This document shows positions 1-12,439 of a DNA stretch of 64,000 bases, one piece after another. The position numbers and the translations under genes were made by a program. Each line of letters starts with the position of its first letter. Within the stretch, counting starts at the first letter, position 1. The notes under the pieces were generated by a model. That model saw only the letters and a list, made by a program, of their open reading frames with translations, was not told the DNA's origin and made no database searches. Source of the stretch: Micropterix aruncella (Eukaryota; Arthropoda; Insecta; Lepidoptera; Micropterigidae); the NCBI GenBank assembly GCA_944548615.1, contig OX155961.1, forward strand, positions 16,771,629 through 16,835,628, read 5' to 3'.

Positions 1-358
1 TTTGTTTTTTAACAAAATAATATTGTAACACATTTAGAATATTGACCTTCATGTTCTGTTTACTAAGTAAACAAAATAATCTTTGTTTACAAGTCACTCT
101 CTAAATTTTGCCATTTCTTAGATTTACTTAAATGGAGCTTCGCTCGAGACGAACGTCATAACATCAGTGATTCTCGGTCCTTCACACAGCATTATAAATA
201 AGACAAAAACGGATGTTACGGCGTGGTATAAATTTTTTAAATTAATAATTTATTTTAAATATCGTACACCCCGAGACATTAAAAACTACCTATTATGCTA
301 TGTGTCAAATCATCTTGAGTTACAGGATCATTGGGTGGGGAGATTGCTTCAAAACGAT
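1..358. other. AT-rich sequence, no gene seen
   Basis: No coding region, RNA gene or classifiable repeat is visible. If the CCPG1-like exon at 1918 belongs to a gene that starts to the left, this stretch is probably intron; that is inference. Confidence 0.4.
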
Positions 359-373
359 TATGTATCCTATATA

Positions 374-708
374 GTTAGTTAGTTAGTTAGTTAGTTTGTC
401 TGGGCTTTTTCCCGCACTTGACCTCTTGATTGGGCCGTTGTGCGTGGCTCATGTTTCTATTTATGTTACTCCAGCCAACCCAGGCTGTCCCAGAAGGTTA
501 GCAGCCTGTTTGGGTTGCTACAGGCCTCCGGGACAGATGCTGGAGATTGTAGTATTCTTGCCCGTTGCTCTGCCACGCTCCTGCATTCCATGAGCACATG
601 CTGTGGCGTTTCTTCTTCCTCCATGCATCCTCTGCATAGAGGGCTGTCTGTCACACCTATGGTAAACAGGTGTTTGTTTAGGGGGCAGTGGCCTGTCATA
701 GTACCTCA
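374..708 (-). mobile_element. 5'-truncated non-LTR retrotransposon, 3' end
   Basis: The minus strand (699 to 466) encodes the C-terminal 77 residues of a LINE polyprotein. It has the post-RNase H signature GHCPLNKHLFTIGV followed by a zinc-knuckle-like CRGC...HVLMEC (C-x2-C-x9-H-x4-C pattern). On the minus strand the 3' end is a (CTAA)n tail, seen on the plus strand as (TTAG)n at about 372-396. A perfect 15-bp direct repeat, TATGTATCCTATATA, flanks the insert at 359-373 and 709-723, which fits a target-site duplication. The reading frame is unbroken, so the insertion is probably fairly young. Clade is uncertain (I/R1/Jockey-like by the C-terminal motif). Confidence 0.88.
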
Positions 709-723
709 TATGTATCCTATATA

Positions 724-1093
724 AGGTGAGTTTTAATTAAGCGGCATCCTTCAAGGAGGTGAATCGGTACGAGCAACTAAGCAACTTTTAATTTTTAAAA
801 TGTGAACTTGTCTGTTTTAAAAAAGTTTGACAAGCGTTTCAGGGCGCTGCGACATCTACCGGTAGGTAAAAAATCAGTAATAAACAATATTAGCGATATT
901 TTACCTACCGCTAGATAGCGCATTGTGCTCACCGTTTTTTATATTATTTTTCAGAAAATTTAATTTTTCAAATTTAAAAAAATATATATTTTATTTTATT
1001 TTTTATTTTTCCCACAAATTTTTATTTTAAGTTGCTAACCTGCTCGTACTGAATCACTCCTTGAAAGATGCCCGTTTATTAAAACTCACCCTA
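724..1093. mobile_element. Foldback element FB-1, copy 1
   Basis: The two ends are inverted copies of each other: GGTGAGTTTTAAT near 725 pairs with ATTAAAACTCACC ending at 1090. The arms continue through GTACGAGC and GCAACTT. An inner palindrome centres on ACCTACCGCTAGAT / ATCTACCGGTAGGT. No protein is encoded. It sits directly against the duplicated target of the LINE at 374-708. Related copies are at 34379-35247 and 44630-44960. Confidence 0.7.
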
Positions 1094-1144
1094 CATCCAA
1101 GTAGATTACATCTGGAGTTTCGGTGATTTTACAACTGCTGTTAC

Positions 1145-1600
1145 TCAGGGTAGACAATGGCGTCTTTGCAAATTATAATAATGGGTCAAATTATAATGAA
1201 TTTTGAAATTCTCGCACAACTCTGTATCCGGTTTTGAGTCTGCATTCGACGATGGGCGTTGAGAACATTGTAAAAAGGGCGTTCCACATATTAGAGAGCC
1301 TGAGATGTTAGGCTTAAGTGTTCTTATTATTTCTATGGCTTCCTGGATCAAGTGGAAGTAATATAATTGTTTGATAGAATTTAAAACTGCAACGATTGGG
1401 TTGTGACGATTGTTGATTTTTATCACTGATCTTTTTTATTGCCTTGATGTTATCTATCAGTCAAGTTCCTAGTTTGTCCAAGCTTTTTTTGTTCGATATA
1501 AATTAACCCACAGCTGCATTCAATTTCATACACGCCTGGGTCTGTCAGTGGTGTGACCTCCTTAACGGACCTCATGCATCGAGCTATGCTTTAATTTATT
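1145..1600 (-). mobile_element. Penelope-like element remnant, GIY-YIG domain
   Basis: Reading the minus strand, about 1535 to 1483 encodes GVYEIECSCGLIYIEQ, which matches the start of the GIY-YIG endonuclease of Penelope-like elements (GVY-x-I-x-CxCG-x-x-YIGQ). Further along, about 1360-1320, comes YYFHLIQEAIEI. It resembles the conserved region carrying the catalytic glutamate, followed by a degenerate end. Frameshifts separate the two blocks. No reverse transcriptase part is visible, so this is a 5'-truncated relic. It lies in the presumed last intron of the CCPG1-like gene. Confidence 0.7.
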
Positions 1601-1917
1601 AAGTATCTTATGCATCAGTGAAATGTCTGGTGTACTCAATTCCACAAGGTAATATTCATTTTTGTCTTATTTATAACATCAAACAATGCGTTAGTCGTCA
1701 ACTTCATACTTTTTTTGCGACAACGGCAACCTTAATGTCTAGCGTCAATTATCTTACAGGCGGCTGGCTTTTAGAACATCATATGGTAGTGCTCAGTCAC
1801 CCATCCATATACTGACCATGCCAGACGCAGCTTAACTTAAGTGATCTGACGGGAGTCAGTGCTTCAAATCGGCTACGGACGCTATATCAGTTGTAATTTT
1901 GTTTTTTGTCCTTTCAG

Positions 1918-2872
1918 GTTTACAGAAGAAATCCGCACGGAAGACAGCGACACGGACAGTATATCAATCATCGGTGAATGCGAATCCGATGAAGCCAGCG
2001 ATATCACAATAGAGCACATCGAGTCTCCTACAGACATATCAACCCATGACCATAAAATAGATGCACCATCGCCCAAACGTGATACCAGCACAGAGATGGC
2101 GACTCATGGCAAAATGAAAACTTACGTTCATCGGAACAATCCGAATCTGAACAGGACGCTGAACCTGATTGTGTTGGGGACGGTTCTAACAGCGATTGGA
2201 TTGGCGATCGGCCACATGTGGGGTGTCCAGGATGATTGCGTCATAAACGCGAACACGACCGCGTCGGACGTCGTATACAATCTCCATCAGCTGCAGCTGG
2301 AGAACGATTATTTGAGAAACCGTTTAACGGAGCTGGAGAAGCTCAGAGTGAACACCGTGAGAGCAAACGTGAAGAAACAGTCCACAAACGACAGCCCAGT
2401 GTTAGAAACGGGGCGATGGAAGGACGTCGACGACCCGACCGTGCTGAGCCAGATGAAGAAACAACCGCTGTTCCGCGACAGTTTCGATAAACAACTCGGT
2501 TTAATAAACAGCATTTACGATAAACATAAACGACAGAAAAAAGACGATGCTTCGGCCCCGGCGCCGATTTTTAACAATGCATCGAAACTGCAACGTCAAA
2601 AGAGGCAGGCGTCTAAACCGAAACGCGCCCAGATCCCGCAGTATCCCCAACTACCTAAACGTTTTAAGGAATATACAAAACGAGCGAAACCGTCCAACGG
2701 CGACTGGTACAGCAAACTCGCCTCCGGCCGTAGGCAGGTCCGCGACCGCATCACCCTGAAAGACAAAGCGCAGTGGTACTTCGAGCGAATGCACGATCGC
2801 GAGCAGTGCAGGAAAGCATTCAAAGGCAACGCGAAAAACAACCGCAACCGGACGACGAAGCGCAAGAGATAA
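1918..2872 (+). CDS. CCPG1/PBXIP1-like single-pass coiled-coil membrane protein, last exon
   Basis: This exon encodes 317 residues and ends at TAA 2870-2872. It opens after a good 3' splice site (polypyrimidine tract then CAG at 1915-1917) in the middle of a codon, so earlier exons lie upstream, beyond the window or unrecognised. Order of parts (exon residue numbers): acidic Ser/Asp-rich N-terminal segment 7-56 containing DSISIIGE (13-20) and SDITIEHIE (27-35); one hydrophobic membrane segment about 81-102 (LNLIVLGTVLTAIGLAIGHM); coiled-coil heptads about 118-150; then a strongly basic tail with WYSKL (263-267) and WYFERMHDREQC (286-297). CCPG1 in vertebrates is an ER-resident ER-phagy receptor with a cytosolic acidic N-terminus bearing FIP200-binding SDI-type motifs, one membrane segment and a luminal coiled coil. 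Architecture and the LN...GHxxG membrane segment match that family; overall sequence is diverged. Confidence in the exon is high, in the family name moderate. Confidence 0.72.
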
Positions 2873-3435
2873 ACGTTCGTTCTCCGCATTGCAGGAAGTT
2901 ACCGCAGCATTTTTATCAGTATTTATTCTGTTTACGTAAAACATATATTTGCATAGCGTGCGAGATTTACGAGGAGAGATTTGATTTGCACGATTAAACG
3001 ATTTTAAAATGTTAGATAACTGAATGGTCGTTGGCCGCATCATTCCGATTTAGAAAAAGGAATAAGATTGTATTTTTTTGATAATTCTAAATGTGATCAT
3101 AAAATTAAGAACCCAATTATTATCGTAACGTTTAGATATTGTTGGAGTTGTTTTAGGTATCTATGTATTTTAGCATATTGAGATTTGAAGTGAGATTAAA
3201 TTTGATGTGACCAGTCATTAATGTTAAATTAAATGGTATGGATGTTCGATTATTGCATTTTTCTTTTTTTAAAGTAAAGTTGTAATTATGATATCACTGT
3301 AAGTGAAAGTCCACCATTTGTGTGCGTATAGATATATGGACGGCATTCCATAGGAACTGAAGGTAACCCCAATGCCACTTTTGCCATGAGGAAACGAGAC
3401 AGCCCTGTGTCCAGTTTTGTTCACCTTGTATCTTA
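2873..3435 (+). other. 3' UTR and downstream sequence of the CCPG1-like gene
   Basis: AT-rich sequence after the stop. No perfect AATAAA is obvious; AATAAG occurs near 3061, so the poly(A) site is unresolved. The right edge abuts a TIR element. Confidence 0.4.
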
Positions 3436-4088
3436 AGGCGGCGGTTTGGGCCGCGACAGAGACAGGAGACAGAGACGGGAGACAGAGACCTTTACTTGTC
3501 GTTTAGCTTTCGTATTATGGCAGTTCGCGAGCGAGACTGAAGCAGGAGACCGCGACGCGAGACAGGAGACCGCGAGACGGTCTCCGTCCTGGACAAGTGG
3601 TGTCTCGCGTCTCGTTCGAATAGCACGTCCGAAGTTATCAAAATTACGTCGTTTTCTGATGAAGACACCAAAAAATTGATTGAAATTATTAATCAACATC
3701 CTGCGCTATTTATTTCAGAATGATTTTAATGAGTTGCTATCGATATCTATAAAATTTTAATATTGTAACCTACTAACTAATTATGTAATAGTTTTATATT
3801 TTAAAAGTTTTATATTTTAATACTTCTATTCTTTCTTTTAAATGTCATTTTTATTCTTTCATTTTTTATTATTATAATAAGGTTTATATTTTAAATAAAT
3901 TTCTTGGTTTATATTGTAAATAAGGTTTACATTTTAAATAATTTCTAATAAAATAAACCTTTGAAATAAAGGTCTTGCGTCTTGGTCTCGGTGCACAGTA
4001 GATCACCAGAGACGGAGACATGTGTCTCGGTCTTCCATCTCTGTCTCCGTTCTCGGTCTCCTGTCTGTCGCGGCCCGAACCGCCGCCT
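3436..4088. mobile_element. TIR DNA element, PIF/Harbinger-like (MADF remnant)
   Basis: The termini are inverted: AGGCGGCGGTTTGGGCCGCG at 3436 and its near-complement ending at 4088, each followed inward by GAGACAGGAGAC-type tandem hexamers. Flanking trinucleotides are TTA (3433-3435) and TCA (4089-4091), an imperfect 3-bp duplication. About 3633-3722 on the plus strand reads FSDEDTKKLIEIINQHPALF and then stops. This resembles the opening of a MADF (Myb/SANT-like) domain, the accessory protein type found in Harbinger elements. The element is about 650 bp and internally deleted. Family assignment is inferred; a TTAA-type element (Kolobok) is the alternative. Confidence 0.6.
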
Positions 4089-4114
4089 TCACAGATCGTC
4101 GAGGCAAAATCACC

Positions 4115-4850
4115 GCAGAGCAGATACTTTGCTGATGACAAAAATGTTTCACCGATTCTATTCTAAACAGTGGATAGCTTCAGTAGGATCTTGGCAAGAT
4201 CAAATCGTGGACGGAAGATTGGTTGCTGCTTACCTTGAACGCTGAGAAATGTGTAGTGCATATCGGGAGAGGCAACCCCAACACAATATTTTCTGGCTAA
4301 TGACCATTTAGAAACAGTAAGACATCAAAAAGATCTTGAAACAACATTTAGTGGTTGATGTCAAACAGGAAAAACATAGTTTCAATCGCTAAAAGAGCCA
4401 AACTCTACCCTCTGTTTGACACGAAGGCTTTCCAGCATCTGTCAACAGCGGTGTTTAAAAGAACTACAAGGCATATGTCAGACCTATTCTTTTGCTGATG
4501 GCTAGCAGCTCTGCGACCCCTGCTTACGCAAAATGCCACTGAAGAATAGCAATTACGAAGATCGCTTGGAATTATTTGAACTGCCTATTCTCAAATAAAG
4601 AAGACAAAGAGGGGACCTTGAGACACATAAAATTCTTACAAATTATTACGATGTACCTGTACCTGGGTACAGTACCTATATCAATATTTACATATTCAAC
4701 ACAGATCTTAAATCAAAATTTAAATCTAATCCTTTAAAGAACATTTTGCAAAATAGAGCGATGGACATGCAGAATAAACGATTATTGGAAGCTATGGAAT
4801 TTTGAAGCGATGAGTGGAAGCTATGTCAATCAATTTAAAAACTGACTTGA
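4115..4850 (+). mobile_element. Degenerate LINE reverse transcriptase (CR1-like)
   Basis: With several frameshifts, the plus strand reads through RT landmarks in order. First is FADD-K-F (active-site FADD box, about 4118-4150), then LNAEKC and IGRGN, then LLIRP-type and YEDRLELFELPIL..RRQRGDLE (about 4552-4622). That last motif is the usual RRQRGDLIE near the end of CR1/Jockey-type polymerases. Stops and frame changes are present throughout, so it is a dead copy. No clear ends or target duplication were found. Confidence 0.65.
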
Positions 4851-4874
4851 TTTGTACCTAAAAACTTATTAATG

Positions 4875-4892
4875 TTGTTAACCCTTCAAGCC
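4875..4892. repeat. Isolated piggyBac-like terminus
   Basis: TTAACCCTTCAAGCCCCG resembles the right end of the piggyBac-like MITE at 13165-13411 (TTAACCCTTCAGGCCTCG). No matching second end was found nearby, so it may be a relic or chance. Confidence 0.3.
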
Positions 4893-4967
4893 CCGCAACT
4901 TCGATATCGAAGTCAACTGAACGCTCCAGGAAAAGTGATTTGATTGGGTTTTTCGTGTCATTCCGTA

Positions 4968-5720
4968 CACAAAATAGACGAAATAGACGAGCCCAAAAGT
5001 ACACAAAATAGACGAGCTCAAAGTACACAAAATAGACGAGCCCAAACTTGACTATTTTAGCACCTTTGGGGAATTCCAGTGGCAATCTTCCGGATCCATC
5101 TTCAGACCTTCGTCATCAAGTGTAGTGGATAGTACCATCTATAAAATCAATGATAGTACCTACTCATGACAACAAAACAAATGCACCCAAACTCGACTAT
5201 TTTAGCACTTCCTATTGGGGAGTTCTAGTGGCAATCTTCCGGCTCCATCTTCAGACCCTCGTTATCAAGTGTAATGGAAGACAACAAAAGAAACGAGCCT
5301 AAACTCGACTATTTTAGCACTTTCTATTGGGAAGTTCCAGTGGCAATCTTCCGGCTCTATTTTCAGACCCTCATCATTAAGTGTATTGGAAAAAGACTCA
5401 TGACAACAAAAGAAACGAGCCCAAACTCGACTATTTTAGCACTTTCTATTAGGGAGTTCCAGTGACAATATTTGGGCTCCGCCTTTAGACCCTCATCATC
5501 AACTGTAATGGAAAGTACTCATGACAACAAAACAAACGAACCCAAACTCGACTATTTTAGCACTTTCTATTGGGGAGTTCCAGTGGCAATCTTCCTGCTC
5601 CATCTTCAGACCCTCGTCATCAAGTGTAATAAAAAAGTGCTTATGATAACAAAACATACTAGCCAAAATTCAGCTGTCCTATTTGTTATCGGGCAGTTCC
5701 AGTCCCTACATCCCGGCTCC
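4968..5720. repeat. Minisatellite, about 121-bp unit, RepW-related
   Basis: About six head-to-tail units start with GACTATTTTAGCAC at about 5050, 5195, 5307, 5429 and 5550, with a decayed unit near 5671. Spacing of the better copies is 112-122 bp. Each carries the phrase TTCCAGTGGCAATCTTCCGG then CTTCAGACC. The left end has three shorter units around ACACAAAATAGACGAG (4968-5043). The same phrase forms the internal repeats of RepW elements at 15126, 29619 and 42385. No RepW ends are visible here, so this looks like a repeat array expanded from a RepW element. Confidence 0.8.
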
Positions 5721-5874
5721 ATAATAAAATATAAACGGAGCTGCCATGGAATTCACCGACCAAAAATCGGGCCCATCATATATAATTATTACACTTCTGC
5801 GAGGTGAGCGGTGGATTCCGGACTAACAACCGGCTGTGGTAGATTTAGGACAGCTGTCTTGCCACATGTGAGCG

Positions 5875-6430
5875 TCACCTTACCACCCATTCATTCCCCT
5901 TTCGAAGCCATAGAATTTGAGATGCAGAAATTGCGGTTTTAGGTAATTTTTCTAGAAAGGAGTTGATTATTTTCCTGGAGAGACCAAGATCTTTAAAAAG
6001 GTGAAACAAAGATTTAGCTGGCAGGCCACGAGCGCCTACTACCACCGCGTGAAGGTGAACAGTGAAGCCGTTCCGGGTTACGGCATTTGCGAGATCATGG
6101 TATTTATTTAATTTGTACTTGTGGTCTTTTGGGATATTTGATTCCCATGGAACAGTTAATTCTACGATAAGGACCATCTTCCGAGATAGAGAGTAAATAG
6201 TTATGTCTGGACGCAGGGCTGTGCATCCGAGACTTTCAGGGAATTTATACTGCTTAGAGGCCGAATCGACCTCCATAATCCTATCTGAAGCTTTCTCGAT
6301 TATTGAGAAAGGTTTTGCAGTGAGATGTTTTTTGCCTTTAGAGCCAACCCGCACAAACTGTATTGGGGGTTCAGAGGATACTGTGGAACCCTTGTTGCCA
6401 CTGAGAGGTACCGTAATATTGCATCAAATC
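5875..6430 (-). pseudogene. Retroelement restriction-like endonuclease domain, 5'-truncated
   Basis: The minus strand is open from about 6425 to the stop at 5875, with no ATG at its head; an in-frame TGA lies near 6430. The protein contains RPDI followed about 15 residues later by VELTVPWE, then KYHDLANAV, a V-V-V-GARGL block and a C-terminal LWLRKGNEW. This order (PD...E-x-T, then a conserved V-G-x-RG and a terminal W-L-W-R) is seen at the C-terminus of some RT-bearing mobile-element proteins with a PD-(D/E)XK-type nuclease. About 180 codons remain intact, which is unusual among the decayed copies around it. The exact element family is not recognised. Confidence 0.55.
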
Positions 6431-6964
6431 AGCTCGATGGTACATATTGCATTGTCACCGAACTTACATAAATAACCCAAATTTCAGCTTAATTGGATAC
6501 TGCCAAGTGGTTGAAAAATGGTTTGCAAATTTTGAAACGGACAACTTACATACGAACGTTGCAAGTTAATAATATAAAGCTTGTAAAAAGAATTTATAAT
6601 AAAATTCTGCAAGCGGAATATCTTTTCTTGCTCAAAACATAATGTTTATTATGTTTTATAATTATAATTTGTTGCACATTATCTCGATATATTTATTTCG
6701 AGATAATTTTGTTTACCATTTAATTACTTTAATTTTTAGATAAAATAAAATGTTGATTAACTAATTTGGGACTAACCCATTGTTGTTTCTAGATTTTTAG
6801 CCTTTTTGCTTTGAGATAATATTATTATATCATTTCCCTAAATCAGAAAAGAAGTAATAAATAAACCGTTTTTGTATTTCAAAAGAGCTGTCTCGATTTT
6901 TAAATAACACCGCGAATTTTCTTTCTGTGTTGCCATAAAGAAAAAAAAGATATCGCCAGTTGGG

Positions 6965-7415
6965 TCCATCAAACTTGCAGAAGGCAAATTTGCAGACGGC
7001 AATCTTGCAGACGGCATTCTTGCAGGCGGCAGTTTTGCAGAAGGCAATCTTGCAGAAGGCAGTTTTGCAAACGTCAAACTGACGTTTCGAGAACCTAACC
7101 TAACCTAACAGAAAAACTTAAAACATTTTTTTGTTTAGTTTGATGTATAAAAGTCATCCACTACAAGGATGCCGGTAATTAATGTCACTTCGATTTTAGG
7201 GAAAGAAAAACCTAACCTAACCTAACCTAACAGAAAAACTTAAAAACTGTACTGAAGATTGCCGCCTGCAAGGTTGCCGCCTGCAAGGTTGCCTCCTGCA
7301 TTGATTTTATAATAAAATCAATGCCTCCTGCAAATCTGCCCTCAACAAATTTGGAGCTGTCAAAAGTGACATTTGTGCAAGTTTGCCGCATGCAAAACTG
7401 GCGCCCCCCCCCGCC
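6965..7415. repeat. RepT: 15-bp tandem repeats with TTAGG-type arrays, locus 1
   Basis: Left arm 6971-7075 is a 15-bp tandem repeat of the type CTTGCAGAAGGCAAT. Right arm about 7245-7400 has the same unit inverted (TTGCCGCCTGCAAGG). Between the arms are two blocks with (CCTAA)3-4 at about 7090-7109 and 7211-7232, separated by a segment containing CCACTACAAGGATGCCGGTA. Read on the plus strand the left arm spells A-(D/E)-G-x-(L/F) pentads, such as KFADG NLADG ILAGG. A related locus lies at 61075-61690. This one ends about 50-70 bp before the RpS15 leader. Confidence 0.75.
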
Positions 7416-7439
7416 AGTTATTTAAATTGATTTCATATG

Positions 7440-7485
7440 GCAATACCGTTTCTTCCTTTTTCTTTTTGACTGTCAAATCGCAAAC
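7440..7485 (+). promoter_or_regulatory. RpS15 start region with TOP-like pyrimidine tract
   Basis: TTTCTTCCTTTTTCTTTTT (about 7449-7467) lies 19-37 bases before the start codon. Ribosomal protein mRNAs usually begin with a C and a run of pyrimidines (5' TOP), so transcription probably starts within this tract. The leader would be only about 20-35 nt, ending CGCAAACATGG. No TATA box is obvious. The exact start is inferred. Confidence 0.6.
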
Positions 7486-10568
<3,083 letters not shown>

Positions 10569-10615
10569 AAAGTTTTACTTAAGTTTTATATAAGTAAACA
10601 TGCAAGCACTATTGA

Positions 10616-10621
10616 AATAAA
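10616..10621 (+). terminator. RpS15 poly(A) signal
   Basis: AATAAA lies 48 bases after the RpS15 stop codon, the usual short 3' UTR of a ribosomal protein gene. A second AATAAT-type hexamer follows closely. Confidence 0.75.
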
Positions 10622-10749
10622 TCAATAATCGCCGGCTATAAGTATTTCATTATCATCTGCGAGGCTCGAGTGGACCGAACCCTTGTTTTTACAGGTAGTT
10701 CATACAAAAAGCAATTTTTGTACAACCAAATCGTAGAAACGTAAACTTT

Positions 10750-10945
10750 CGAGGTGTGTCAATTACTACAAGTGAACCCGCCACCCAAGGCAGTTAAAAG
10801 GACATCGAGCCATTTTGTCTCCCATGCAGTGAACGCAAAGACTGCGGACAATACAATCAACAATCAAGCTACACCAGCAGCCCGTAAGTCCACCTACGTC
10901 TTACCACGAGGCACTGGGAAGTTCTACCCAGCCGCCCAGTTCTAG
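10750..10945 (-). repeat. RepX copy 2, truncated
   Basis: It starts GAGGTGTGTCAATTACTACAAGTGAACCCGCCACC and stops after the GAGGCACTGGGAAG phrase. It keeps the inferred 3' end and has lost the other side, as most truncated copies do. It lies just downstream of RpS15. Confidence 0.7.
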
Positions 10946-10949
10946 GCAT

Positions 10950-11770
10950 AGACATCGATGTTAGCATCTATACCCGGTCGAAAAATATCATTTTCAAATC
11001 ATCGATAATTAGATCATTTAAACACATATATTTCTTTTAAAAAACATTGTCAGTTTGATTCATTTTGCTGACAATCCTTATGAGTTTTCTTCTGATAAAA
11101 TCAATAGATATGAACACATTGTTATGTATAATTCAACATAGATGTTAAAAATAAAACGATTAAAAATAGTAATTAAATTACAAATAGGAAATAGGTTTAT
11201 TCAATTCATTCCTGAAATTCCTTGTTTAACCGTTGCATCTTTTTTGGTCGATTTTGTATAAAAACTACTTTTTTTTATAAATTCTCTCTTATTGCCTAAT
11301 AATTAATATTGTTAGACATTGTCACGCGATTTCTGTAAATTAAATGCAGAATTTCCATAATTTATCGCGTGATGATTCCCAGTTCTCGCCATTGTTGATT
11401 CACGACACCGATCGTTTGACATATATGCAGTTTTGCCAATTCCATACAAGCGAATTTCGTCTACTAACCGCAAGAGTCGAAATCAGCGACTTAATATTTA
11501 ATAATTTATACGATAAATTGCTATGGGATTGGGTTATTAAAATGCAAAATAAATAAAACATTGAATATTTTAAAACAACAATTTTTATTTTGATAAAATA
11601 CTTATTTTTAATAAAGTAACCATTTTACGACATAGAGTCAAGGTGGTCCTGTCCTTGTATTGAATTTTGGGATAAATAAATTCAAAAAGGTTTTTATAAT
11701 AAAATTAATCTCGGTTTTGACTTTATTAAATTAATAAAATTTAGAAATTAGCTACACAATTTATACTCAG
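10950..11770. other. AT-rich intergenic stretch
   Basis: No gene or recognisable repeat. A 70-codon open frame at 11344-11556 has no family signature and no supporting context, so it is not called. Confidence 0.4.
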
Positions 11771-11809
11771 CAAACGGTGAACCGGATATGATCGATTGTG
11801 TCGAGTACG

Positions 11810-12430
11810 ATCTGGAAAATTCTGGAACATTTGATATGAGCCTATATGAAGCGCCAAAAACTCGTTTTCCCGGCATTTCAAATCGGAGCCGTGGCGCTAG
11901 TTAGTGGAAGTTCCGAGGTGGTCTTCATTCTCTGTTGTGTTAGACATTATATTTCTCGGTGAGTACGTTCGATAATTATATCTTGGTATTGCTTCGCGAG
12001 ATTCGATTTCCTCGGAACGCAGGGTGCTGTCTCTGCTTCCCTTATTCGCTCCTACTCCAACACCTGAATCCCTAGTCTAAGTGGAGGATAATTTCAGGAA
12101 CTTCCACTGGGGCAAACCTCTGGGAGCCTTGCCTGCGTCAATCGTTCCAGCCGTTTGAAGAGTACTTCCGAATTCAACCGTTCCAGCCGGTCGGAGTACA
12201 AGGGTACGGCTGAAGAATACCAGAAATCGAAGAATACGCCCATTCCAGCTTTCCTGAAGATCATCCCGAGCCGGGTTGGTCGATCGCCAGCGCCGCTATT
12301 CGTCGCCGTACCGTACGATACGATTACGGCTTAAATCGTACGAGTCACCGCCACGTGACCACGTGACGTCGCCGCGACCATCGAGCTGAAGGCGGGAAGT
12401 TTGAATCCACTTTCCAGAACATTCTATCCC
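11810..12430. promoter_or_regulatory. GC-richer block with two perfect heat-shock elements
   Basis: GAAAATTCTGGAA at 11815-11827 is a perfect three-unit heat-shock element (GAAnnTTCnnGAA). A TATA-like TATATGA follows at 11843-11849. TTCCAGAACATTC at 12412-12424 is a second perfect three-unit element. Two E-boxes CACGTG lie at 12352-12357 and 12360-12365. A consensus donor CGGTGAGTACG is near 11958. No protein frame is open across the block. It could be a heat-inducible promoter of a non-coding transcript, or a solo LTR; I could not define LTR ends. Confidence 0.4.
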
Positions 12431-12439
12431 TGAAATTTT

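Noticed and set aside
3433..4245. Open frames of 77-88 codons across the inverted-repeat ends of the TIR element
   Set aside because: Low-complexity GAGAC-type hexamers generate them; only the MADF-like piece resembles a protein.
6838..7077. Minus-strand PSARLPSAKLP repeat protein
   Set aside because: Antisense reading of the 15-bp RepT minisatellite; no start context or conserved neighbours.
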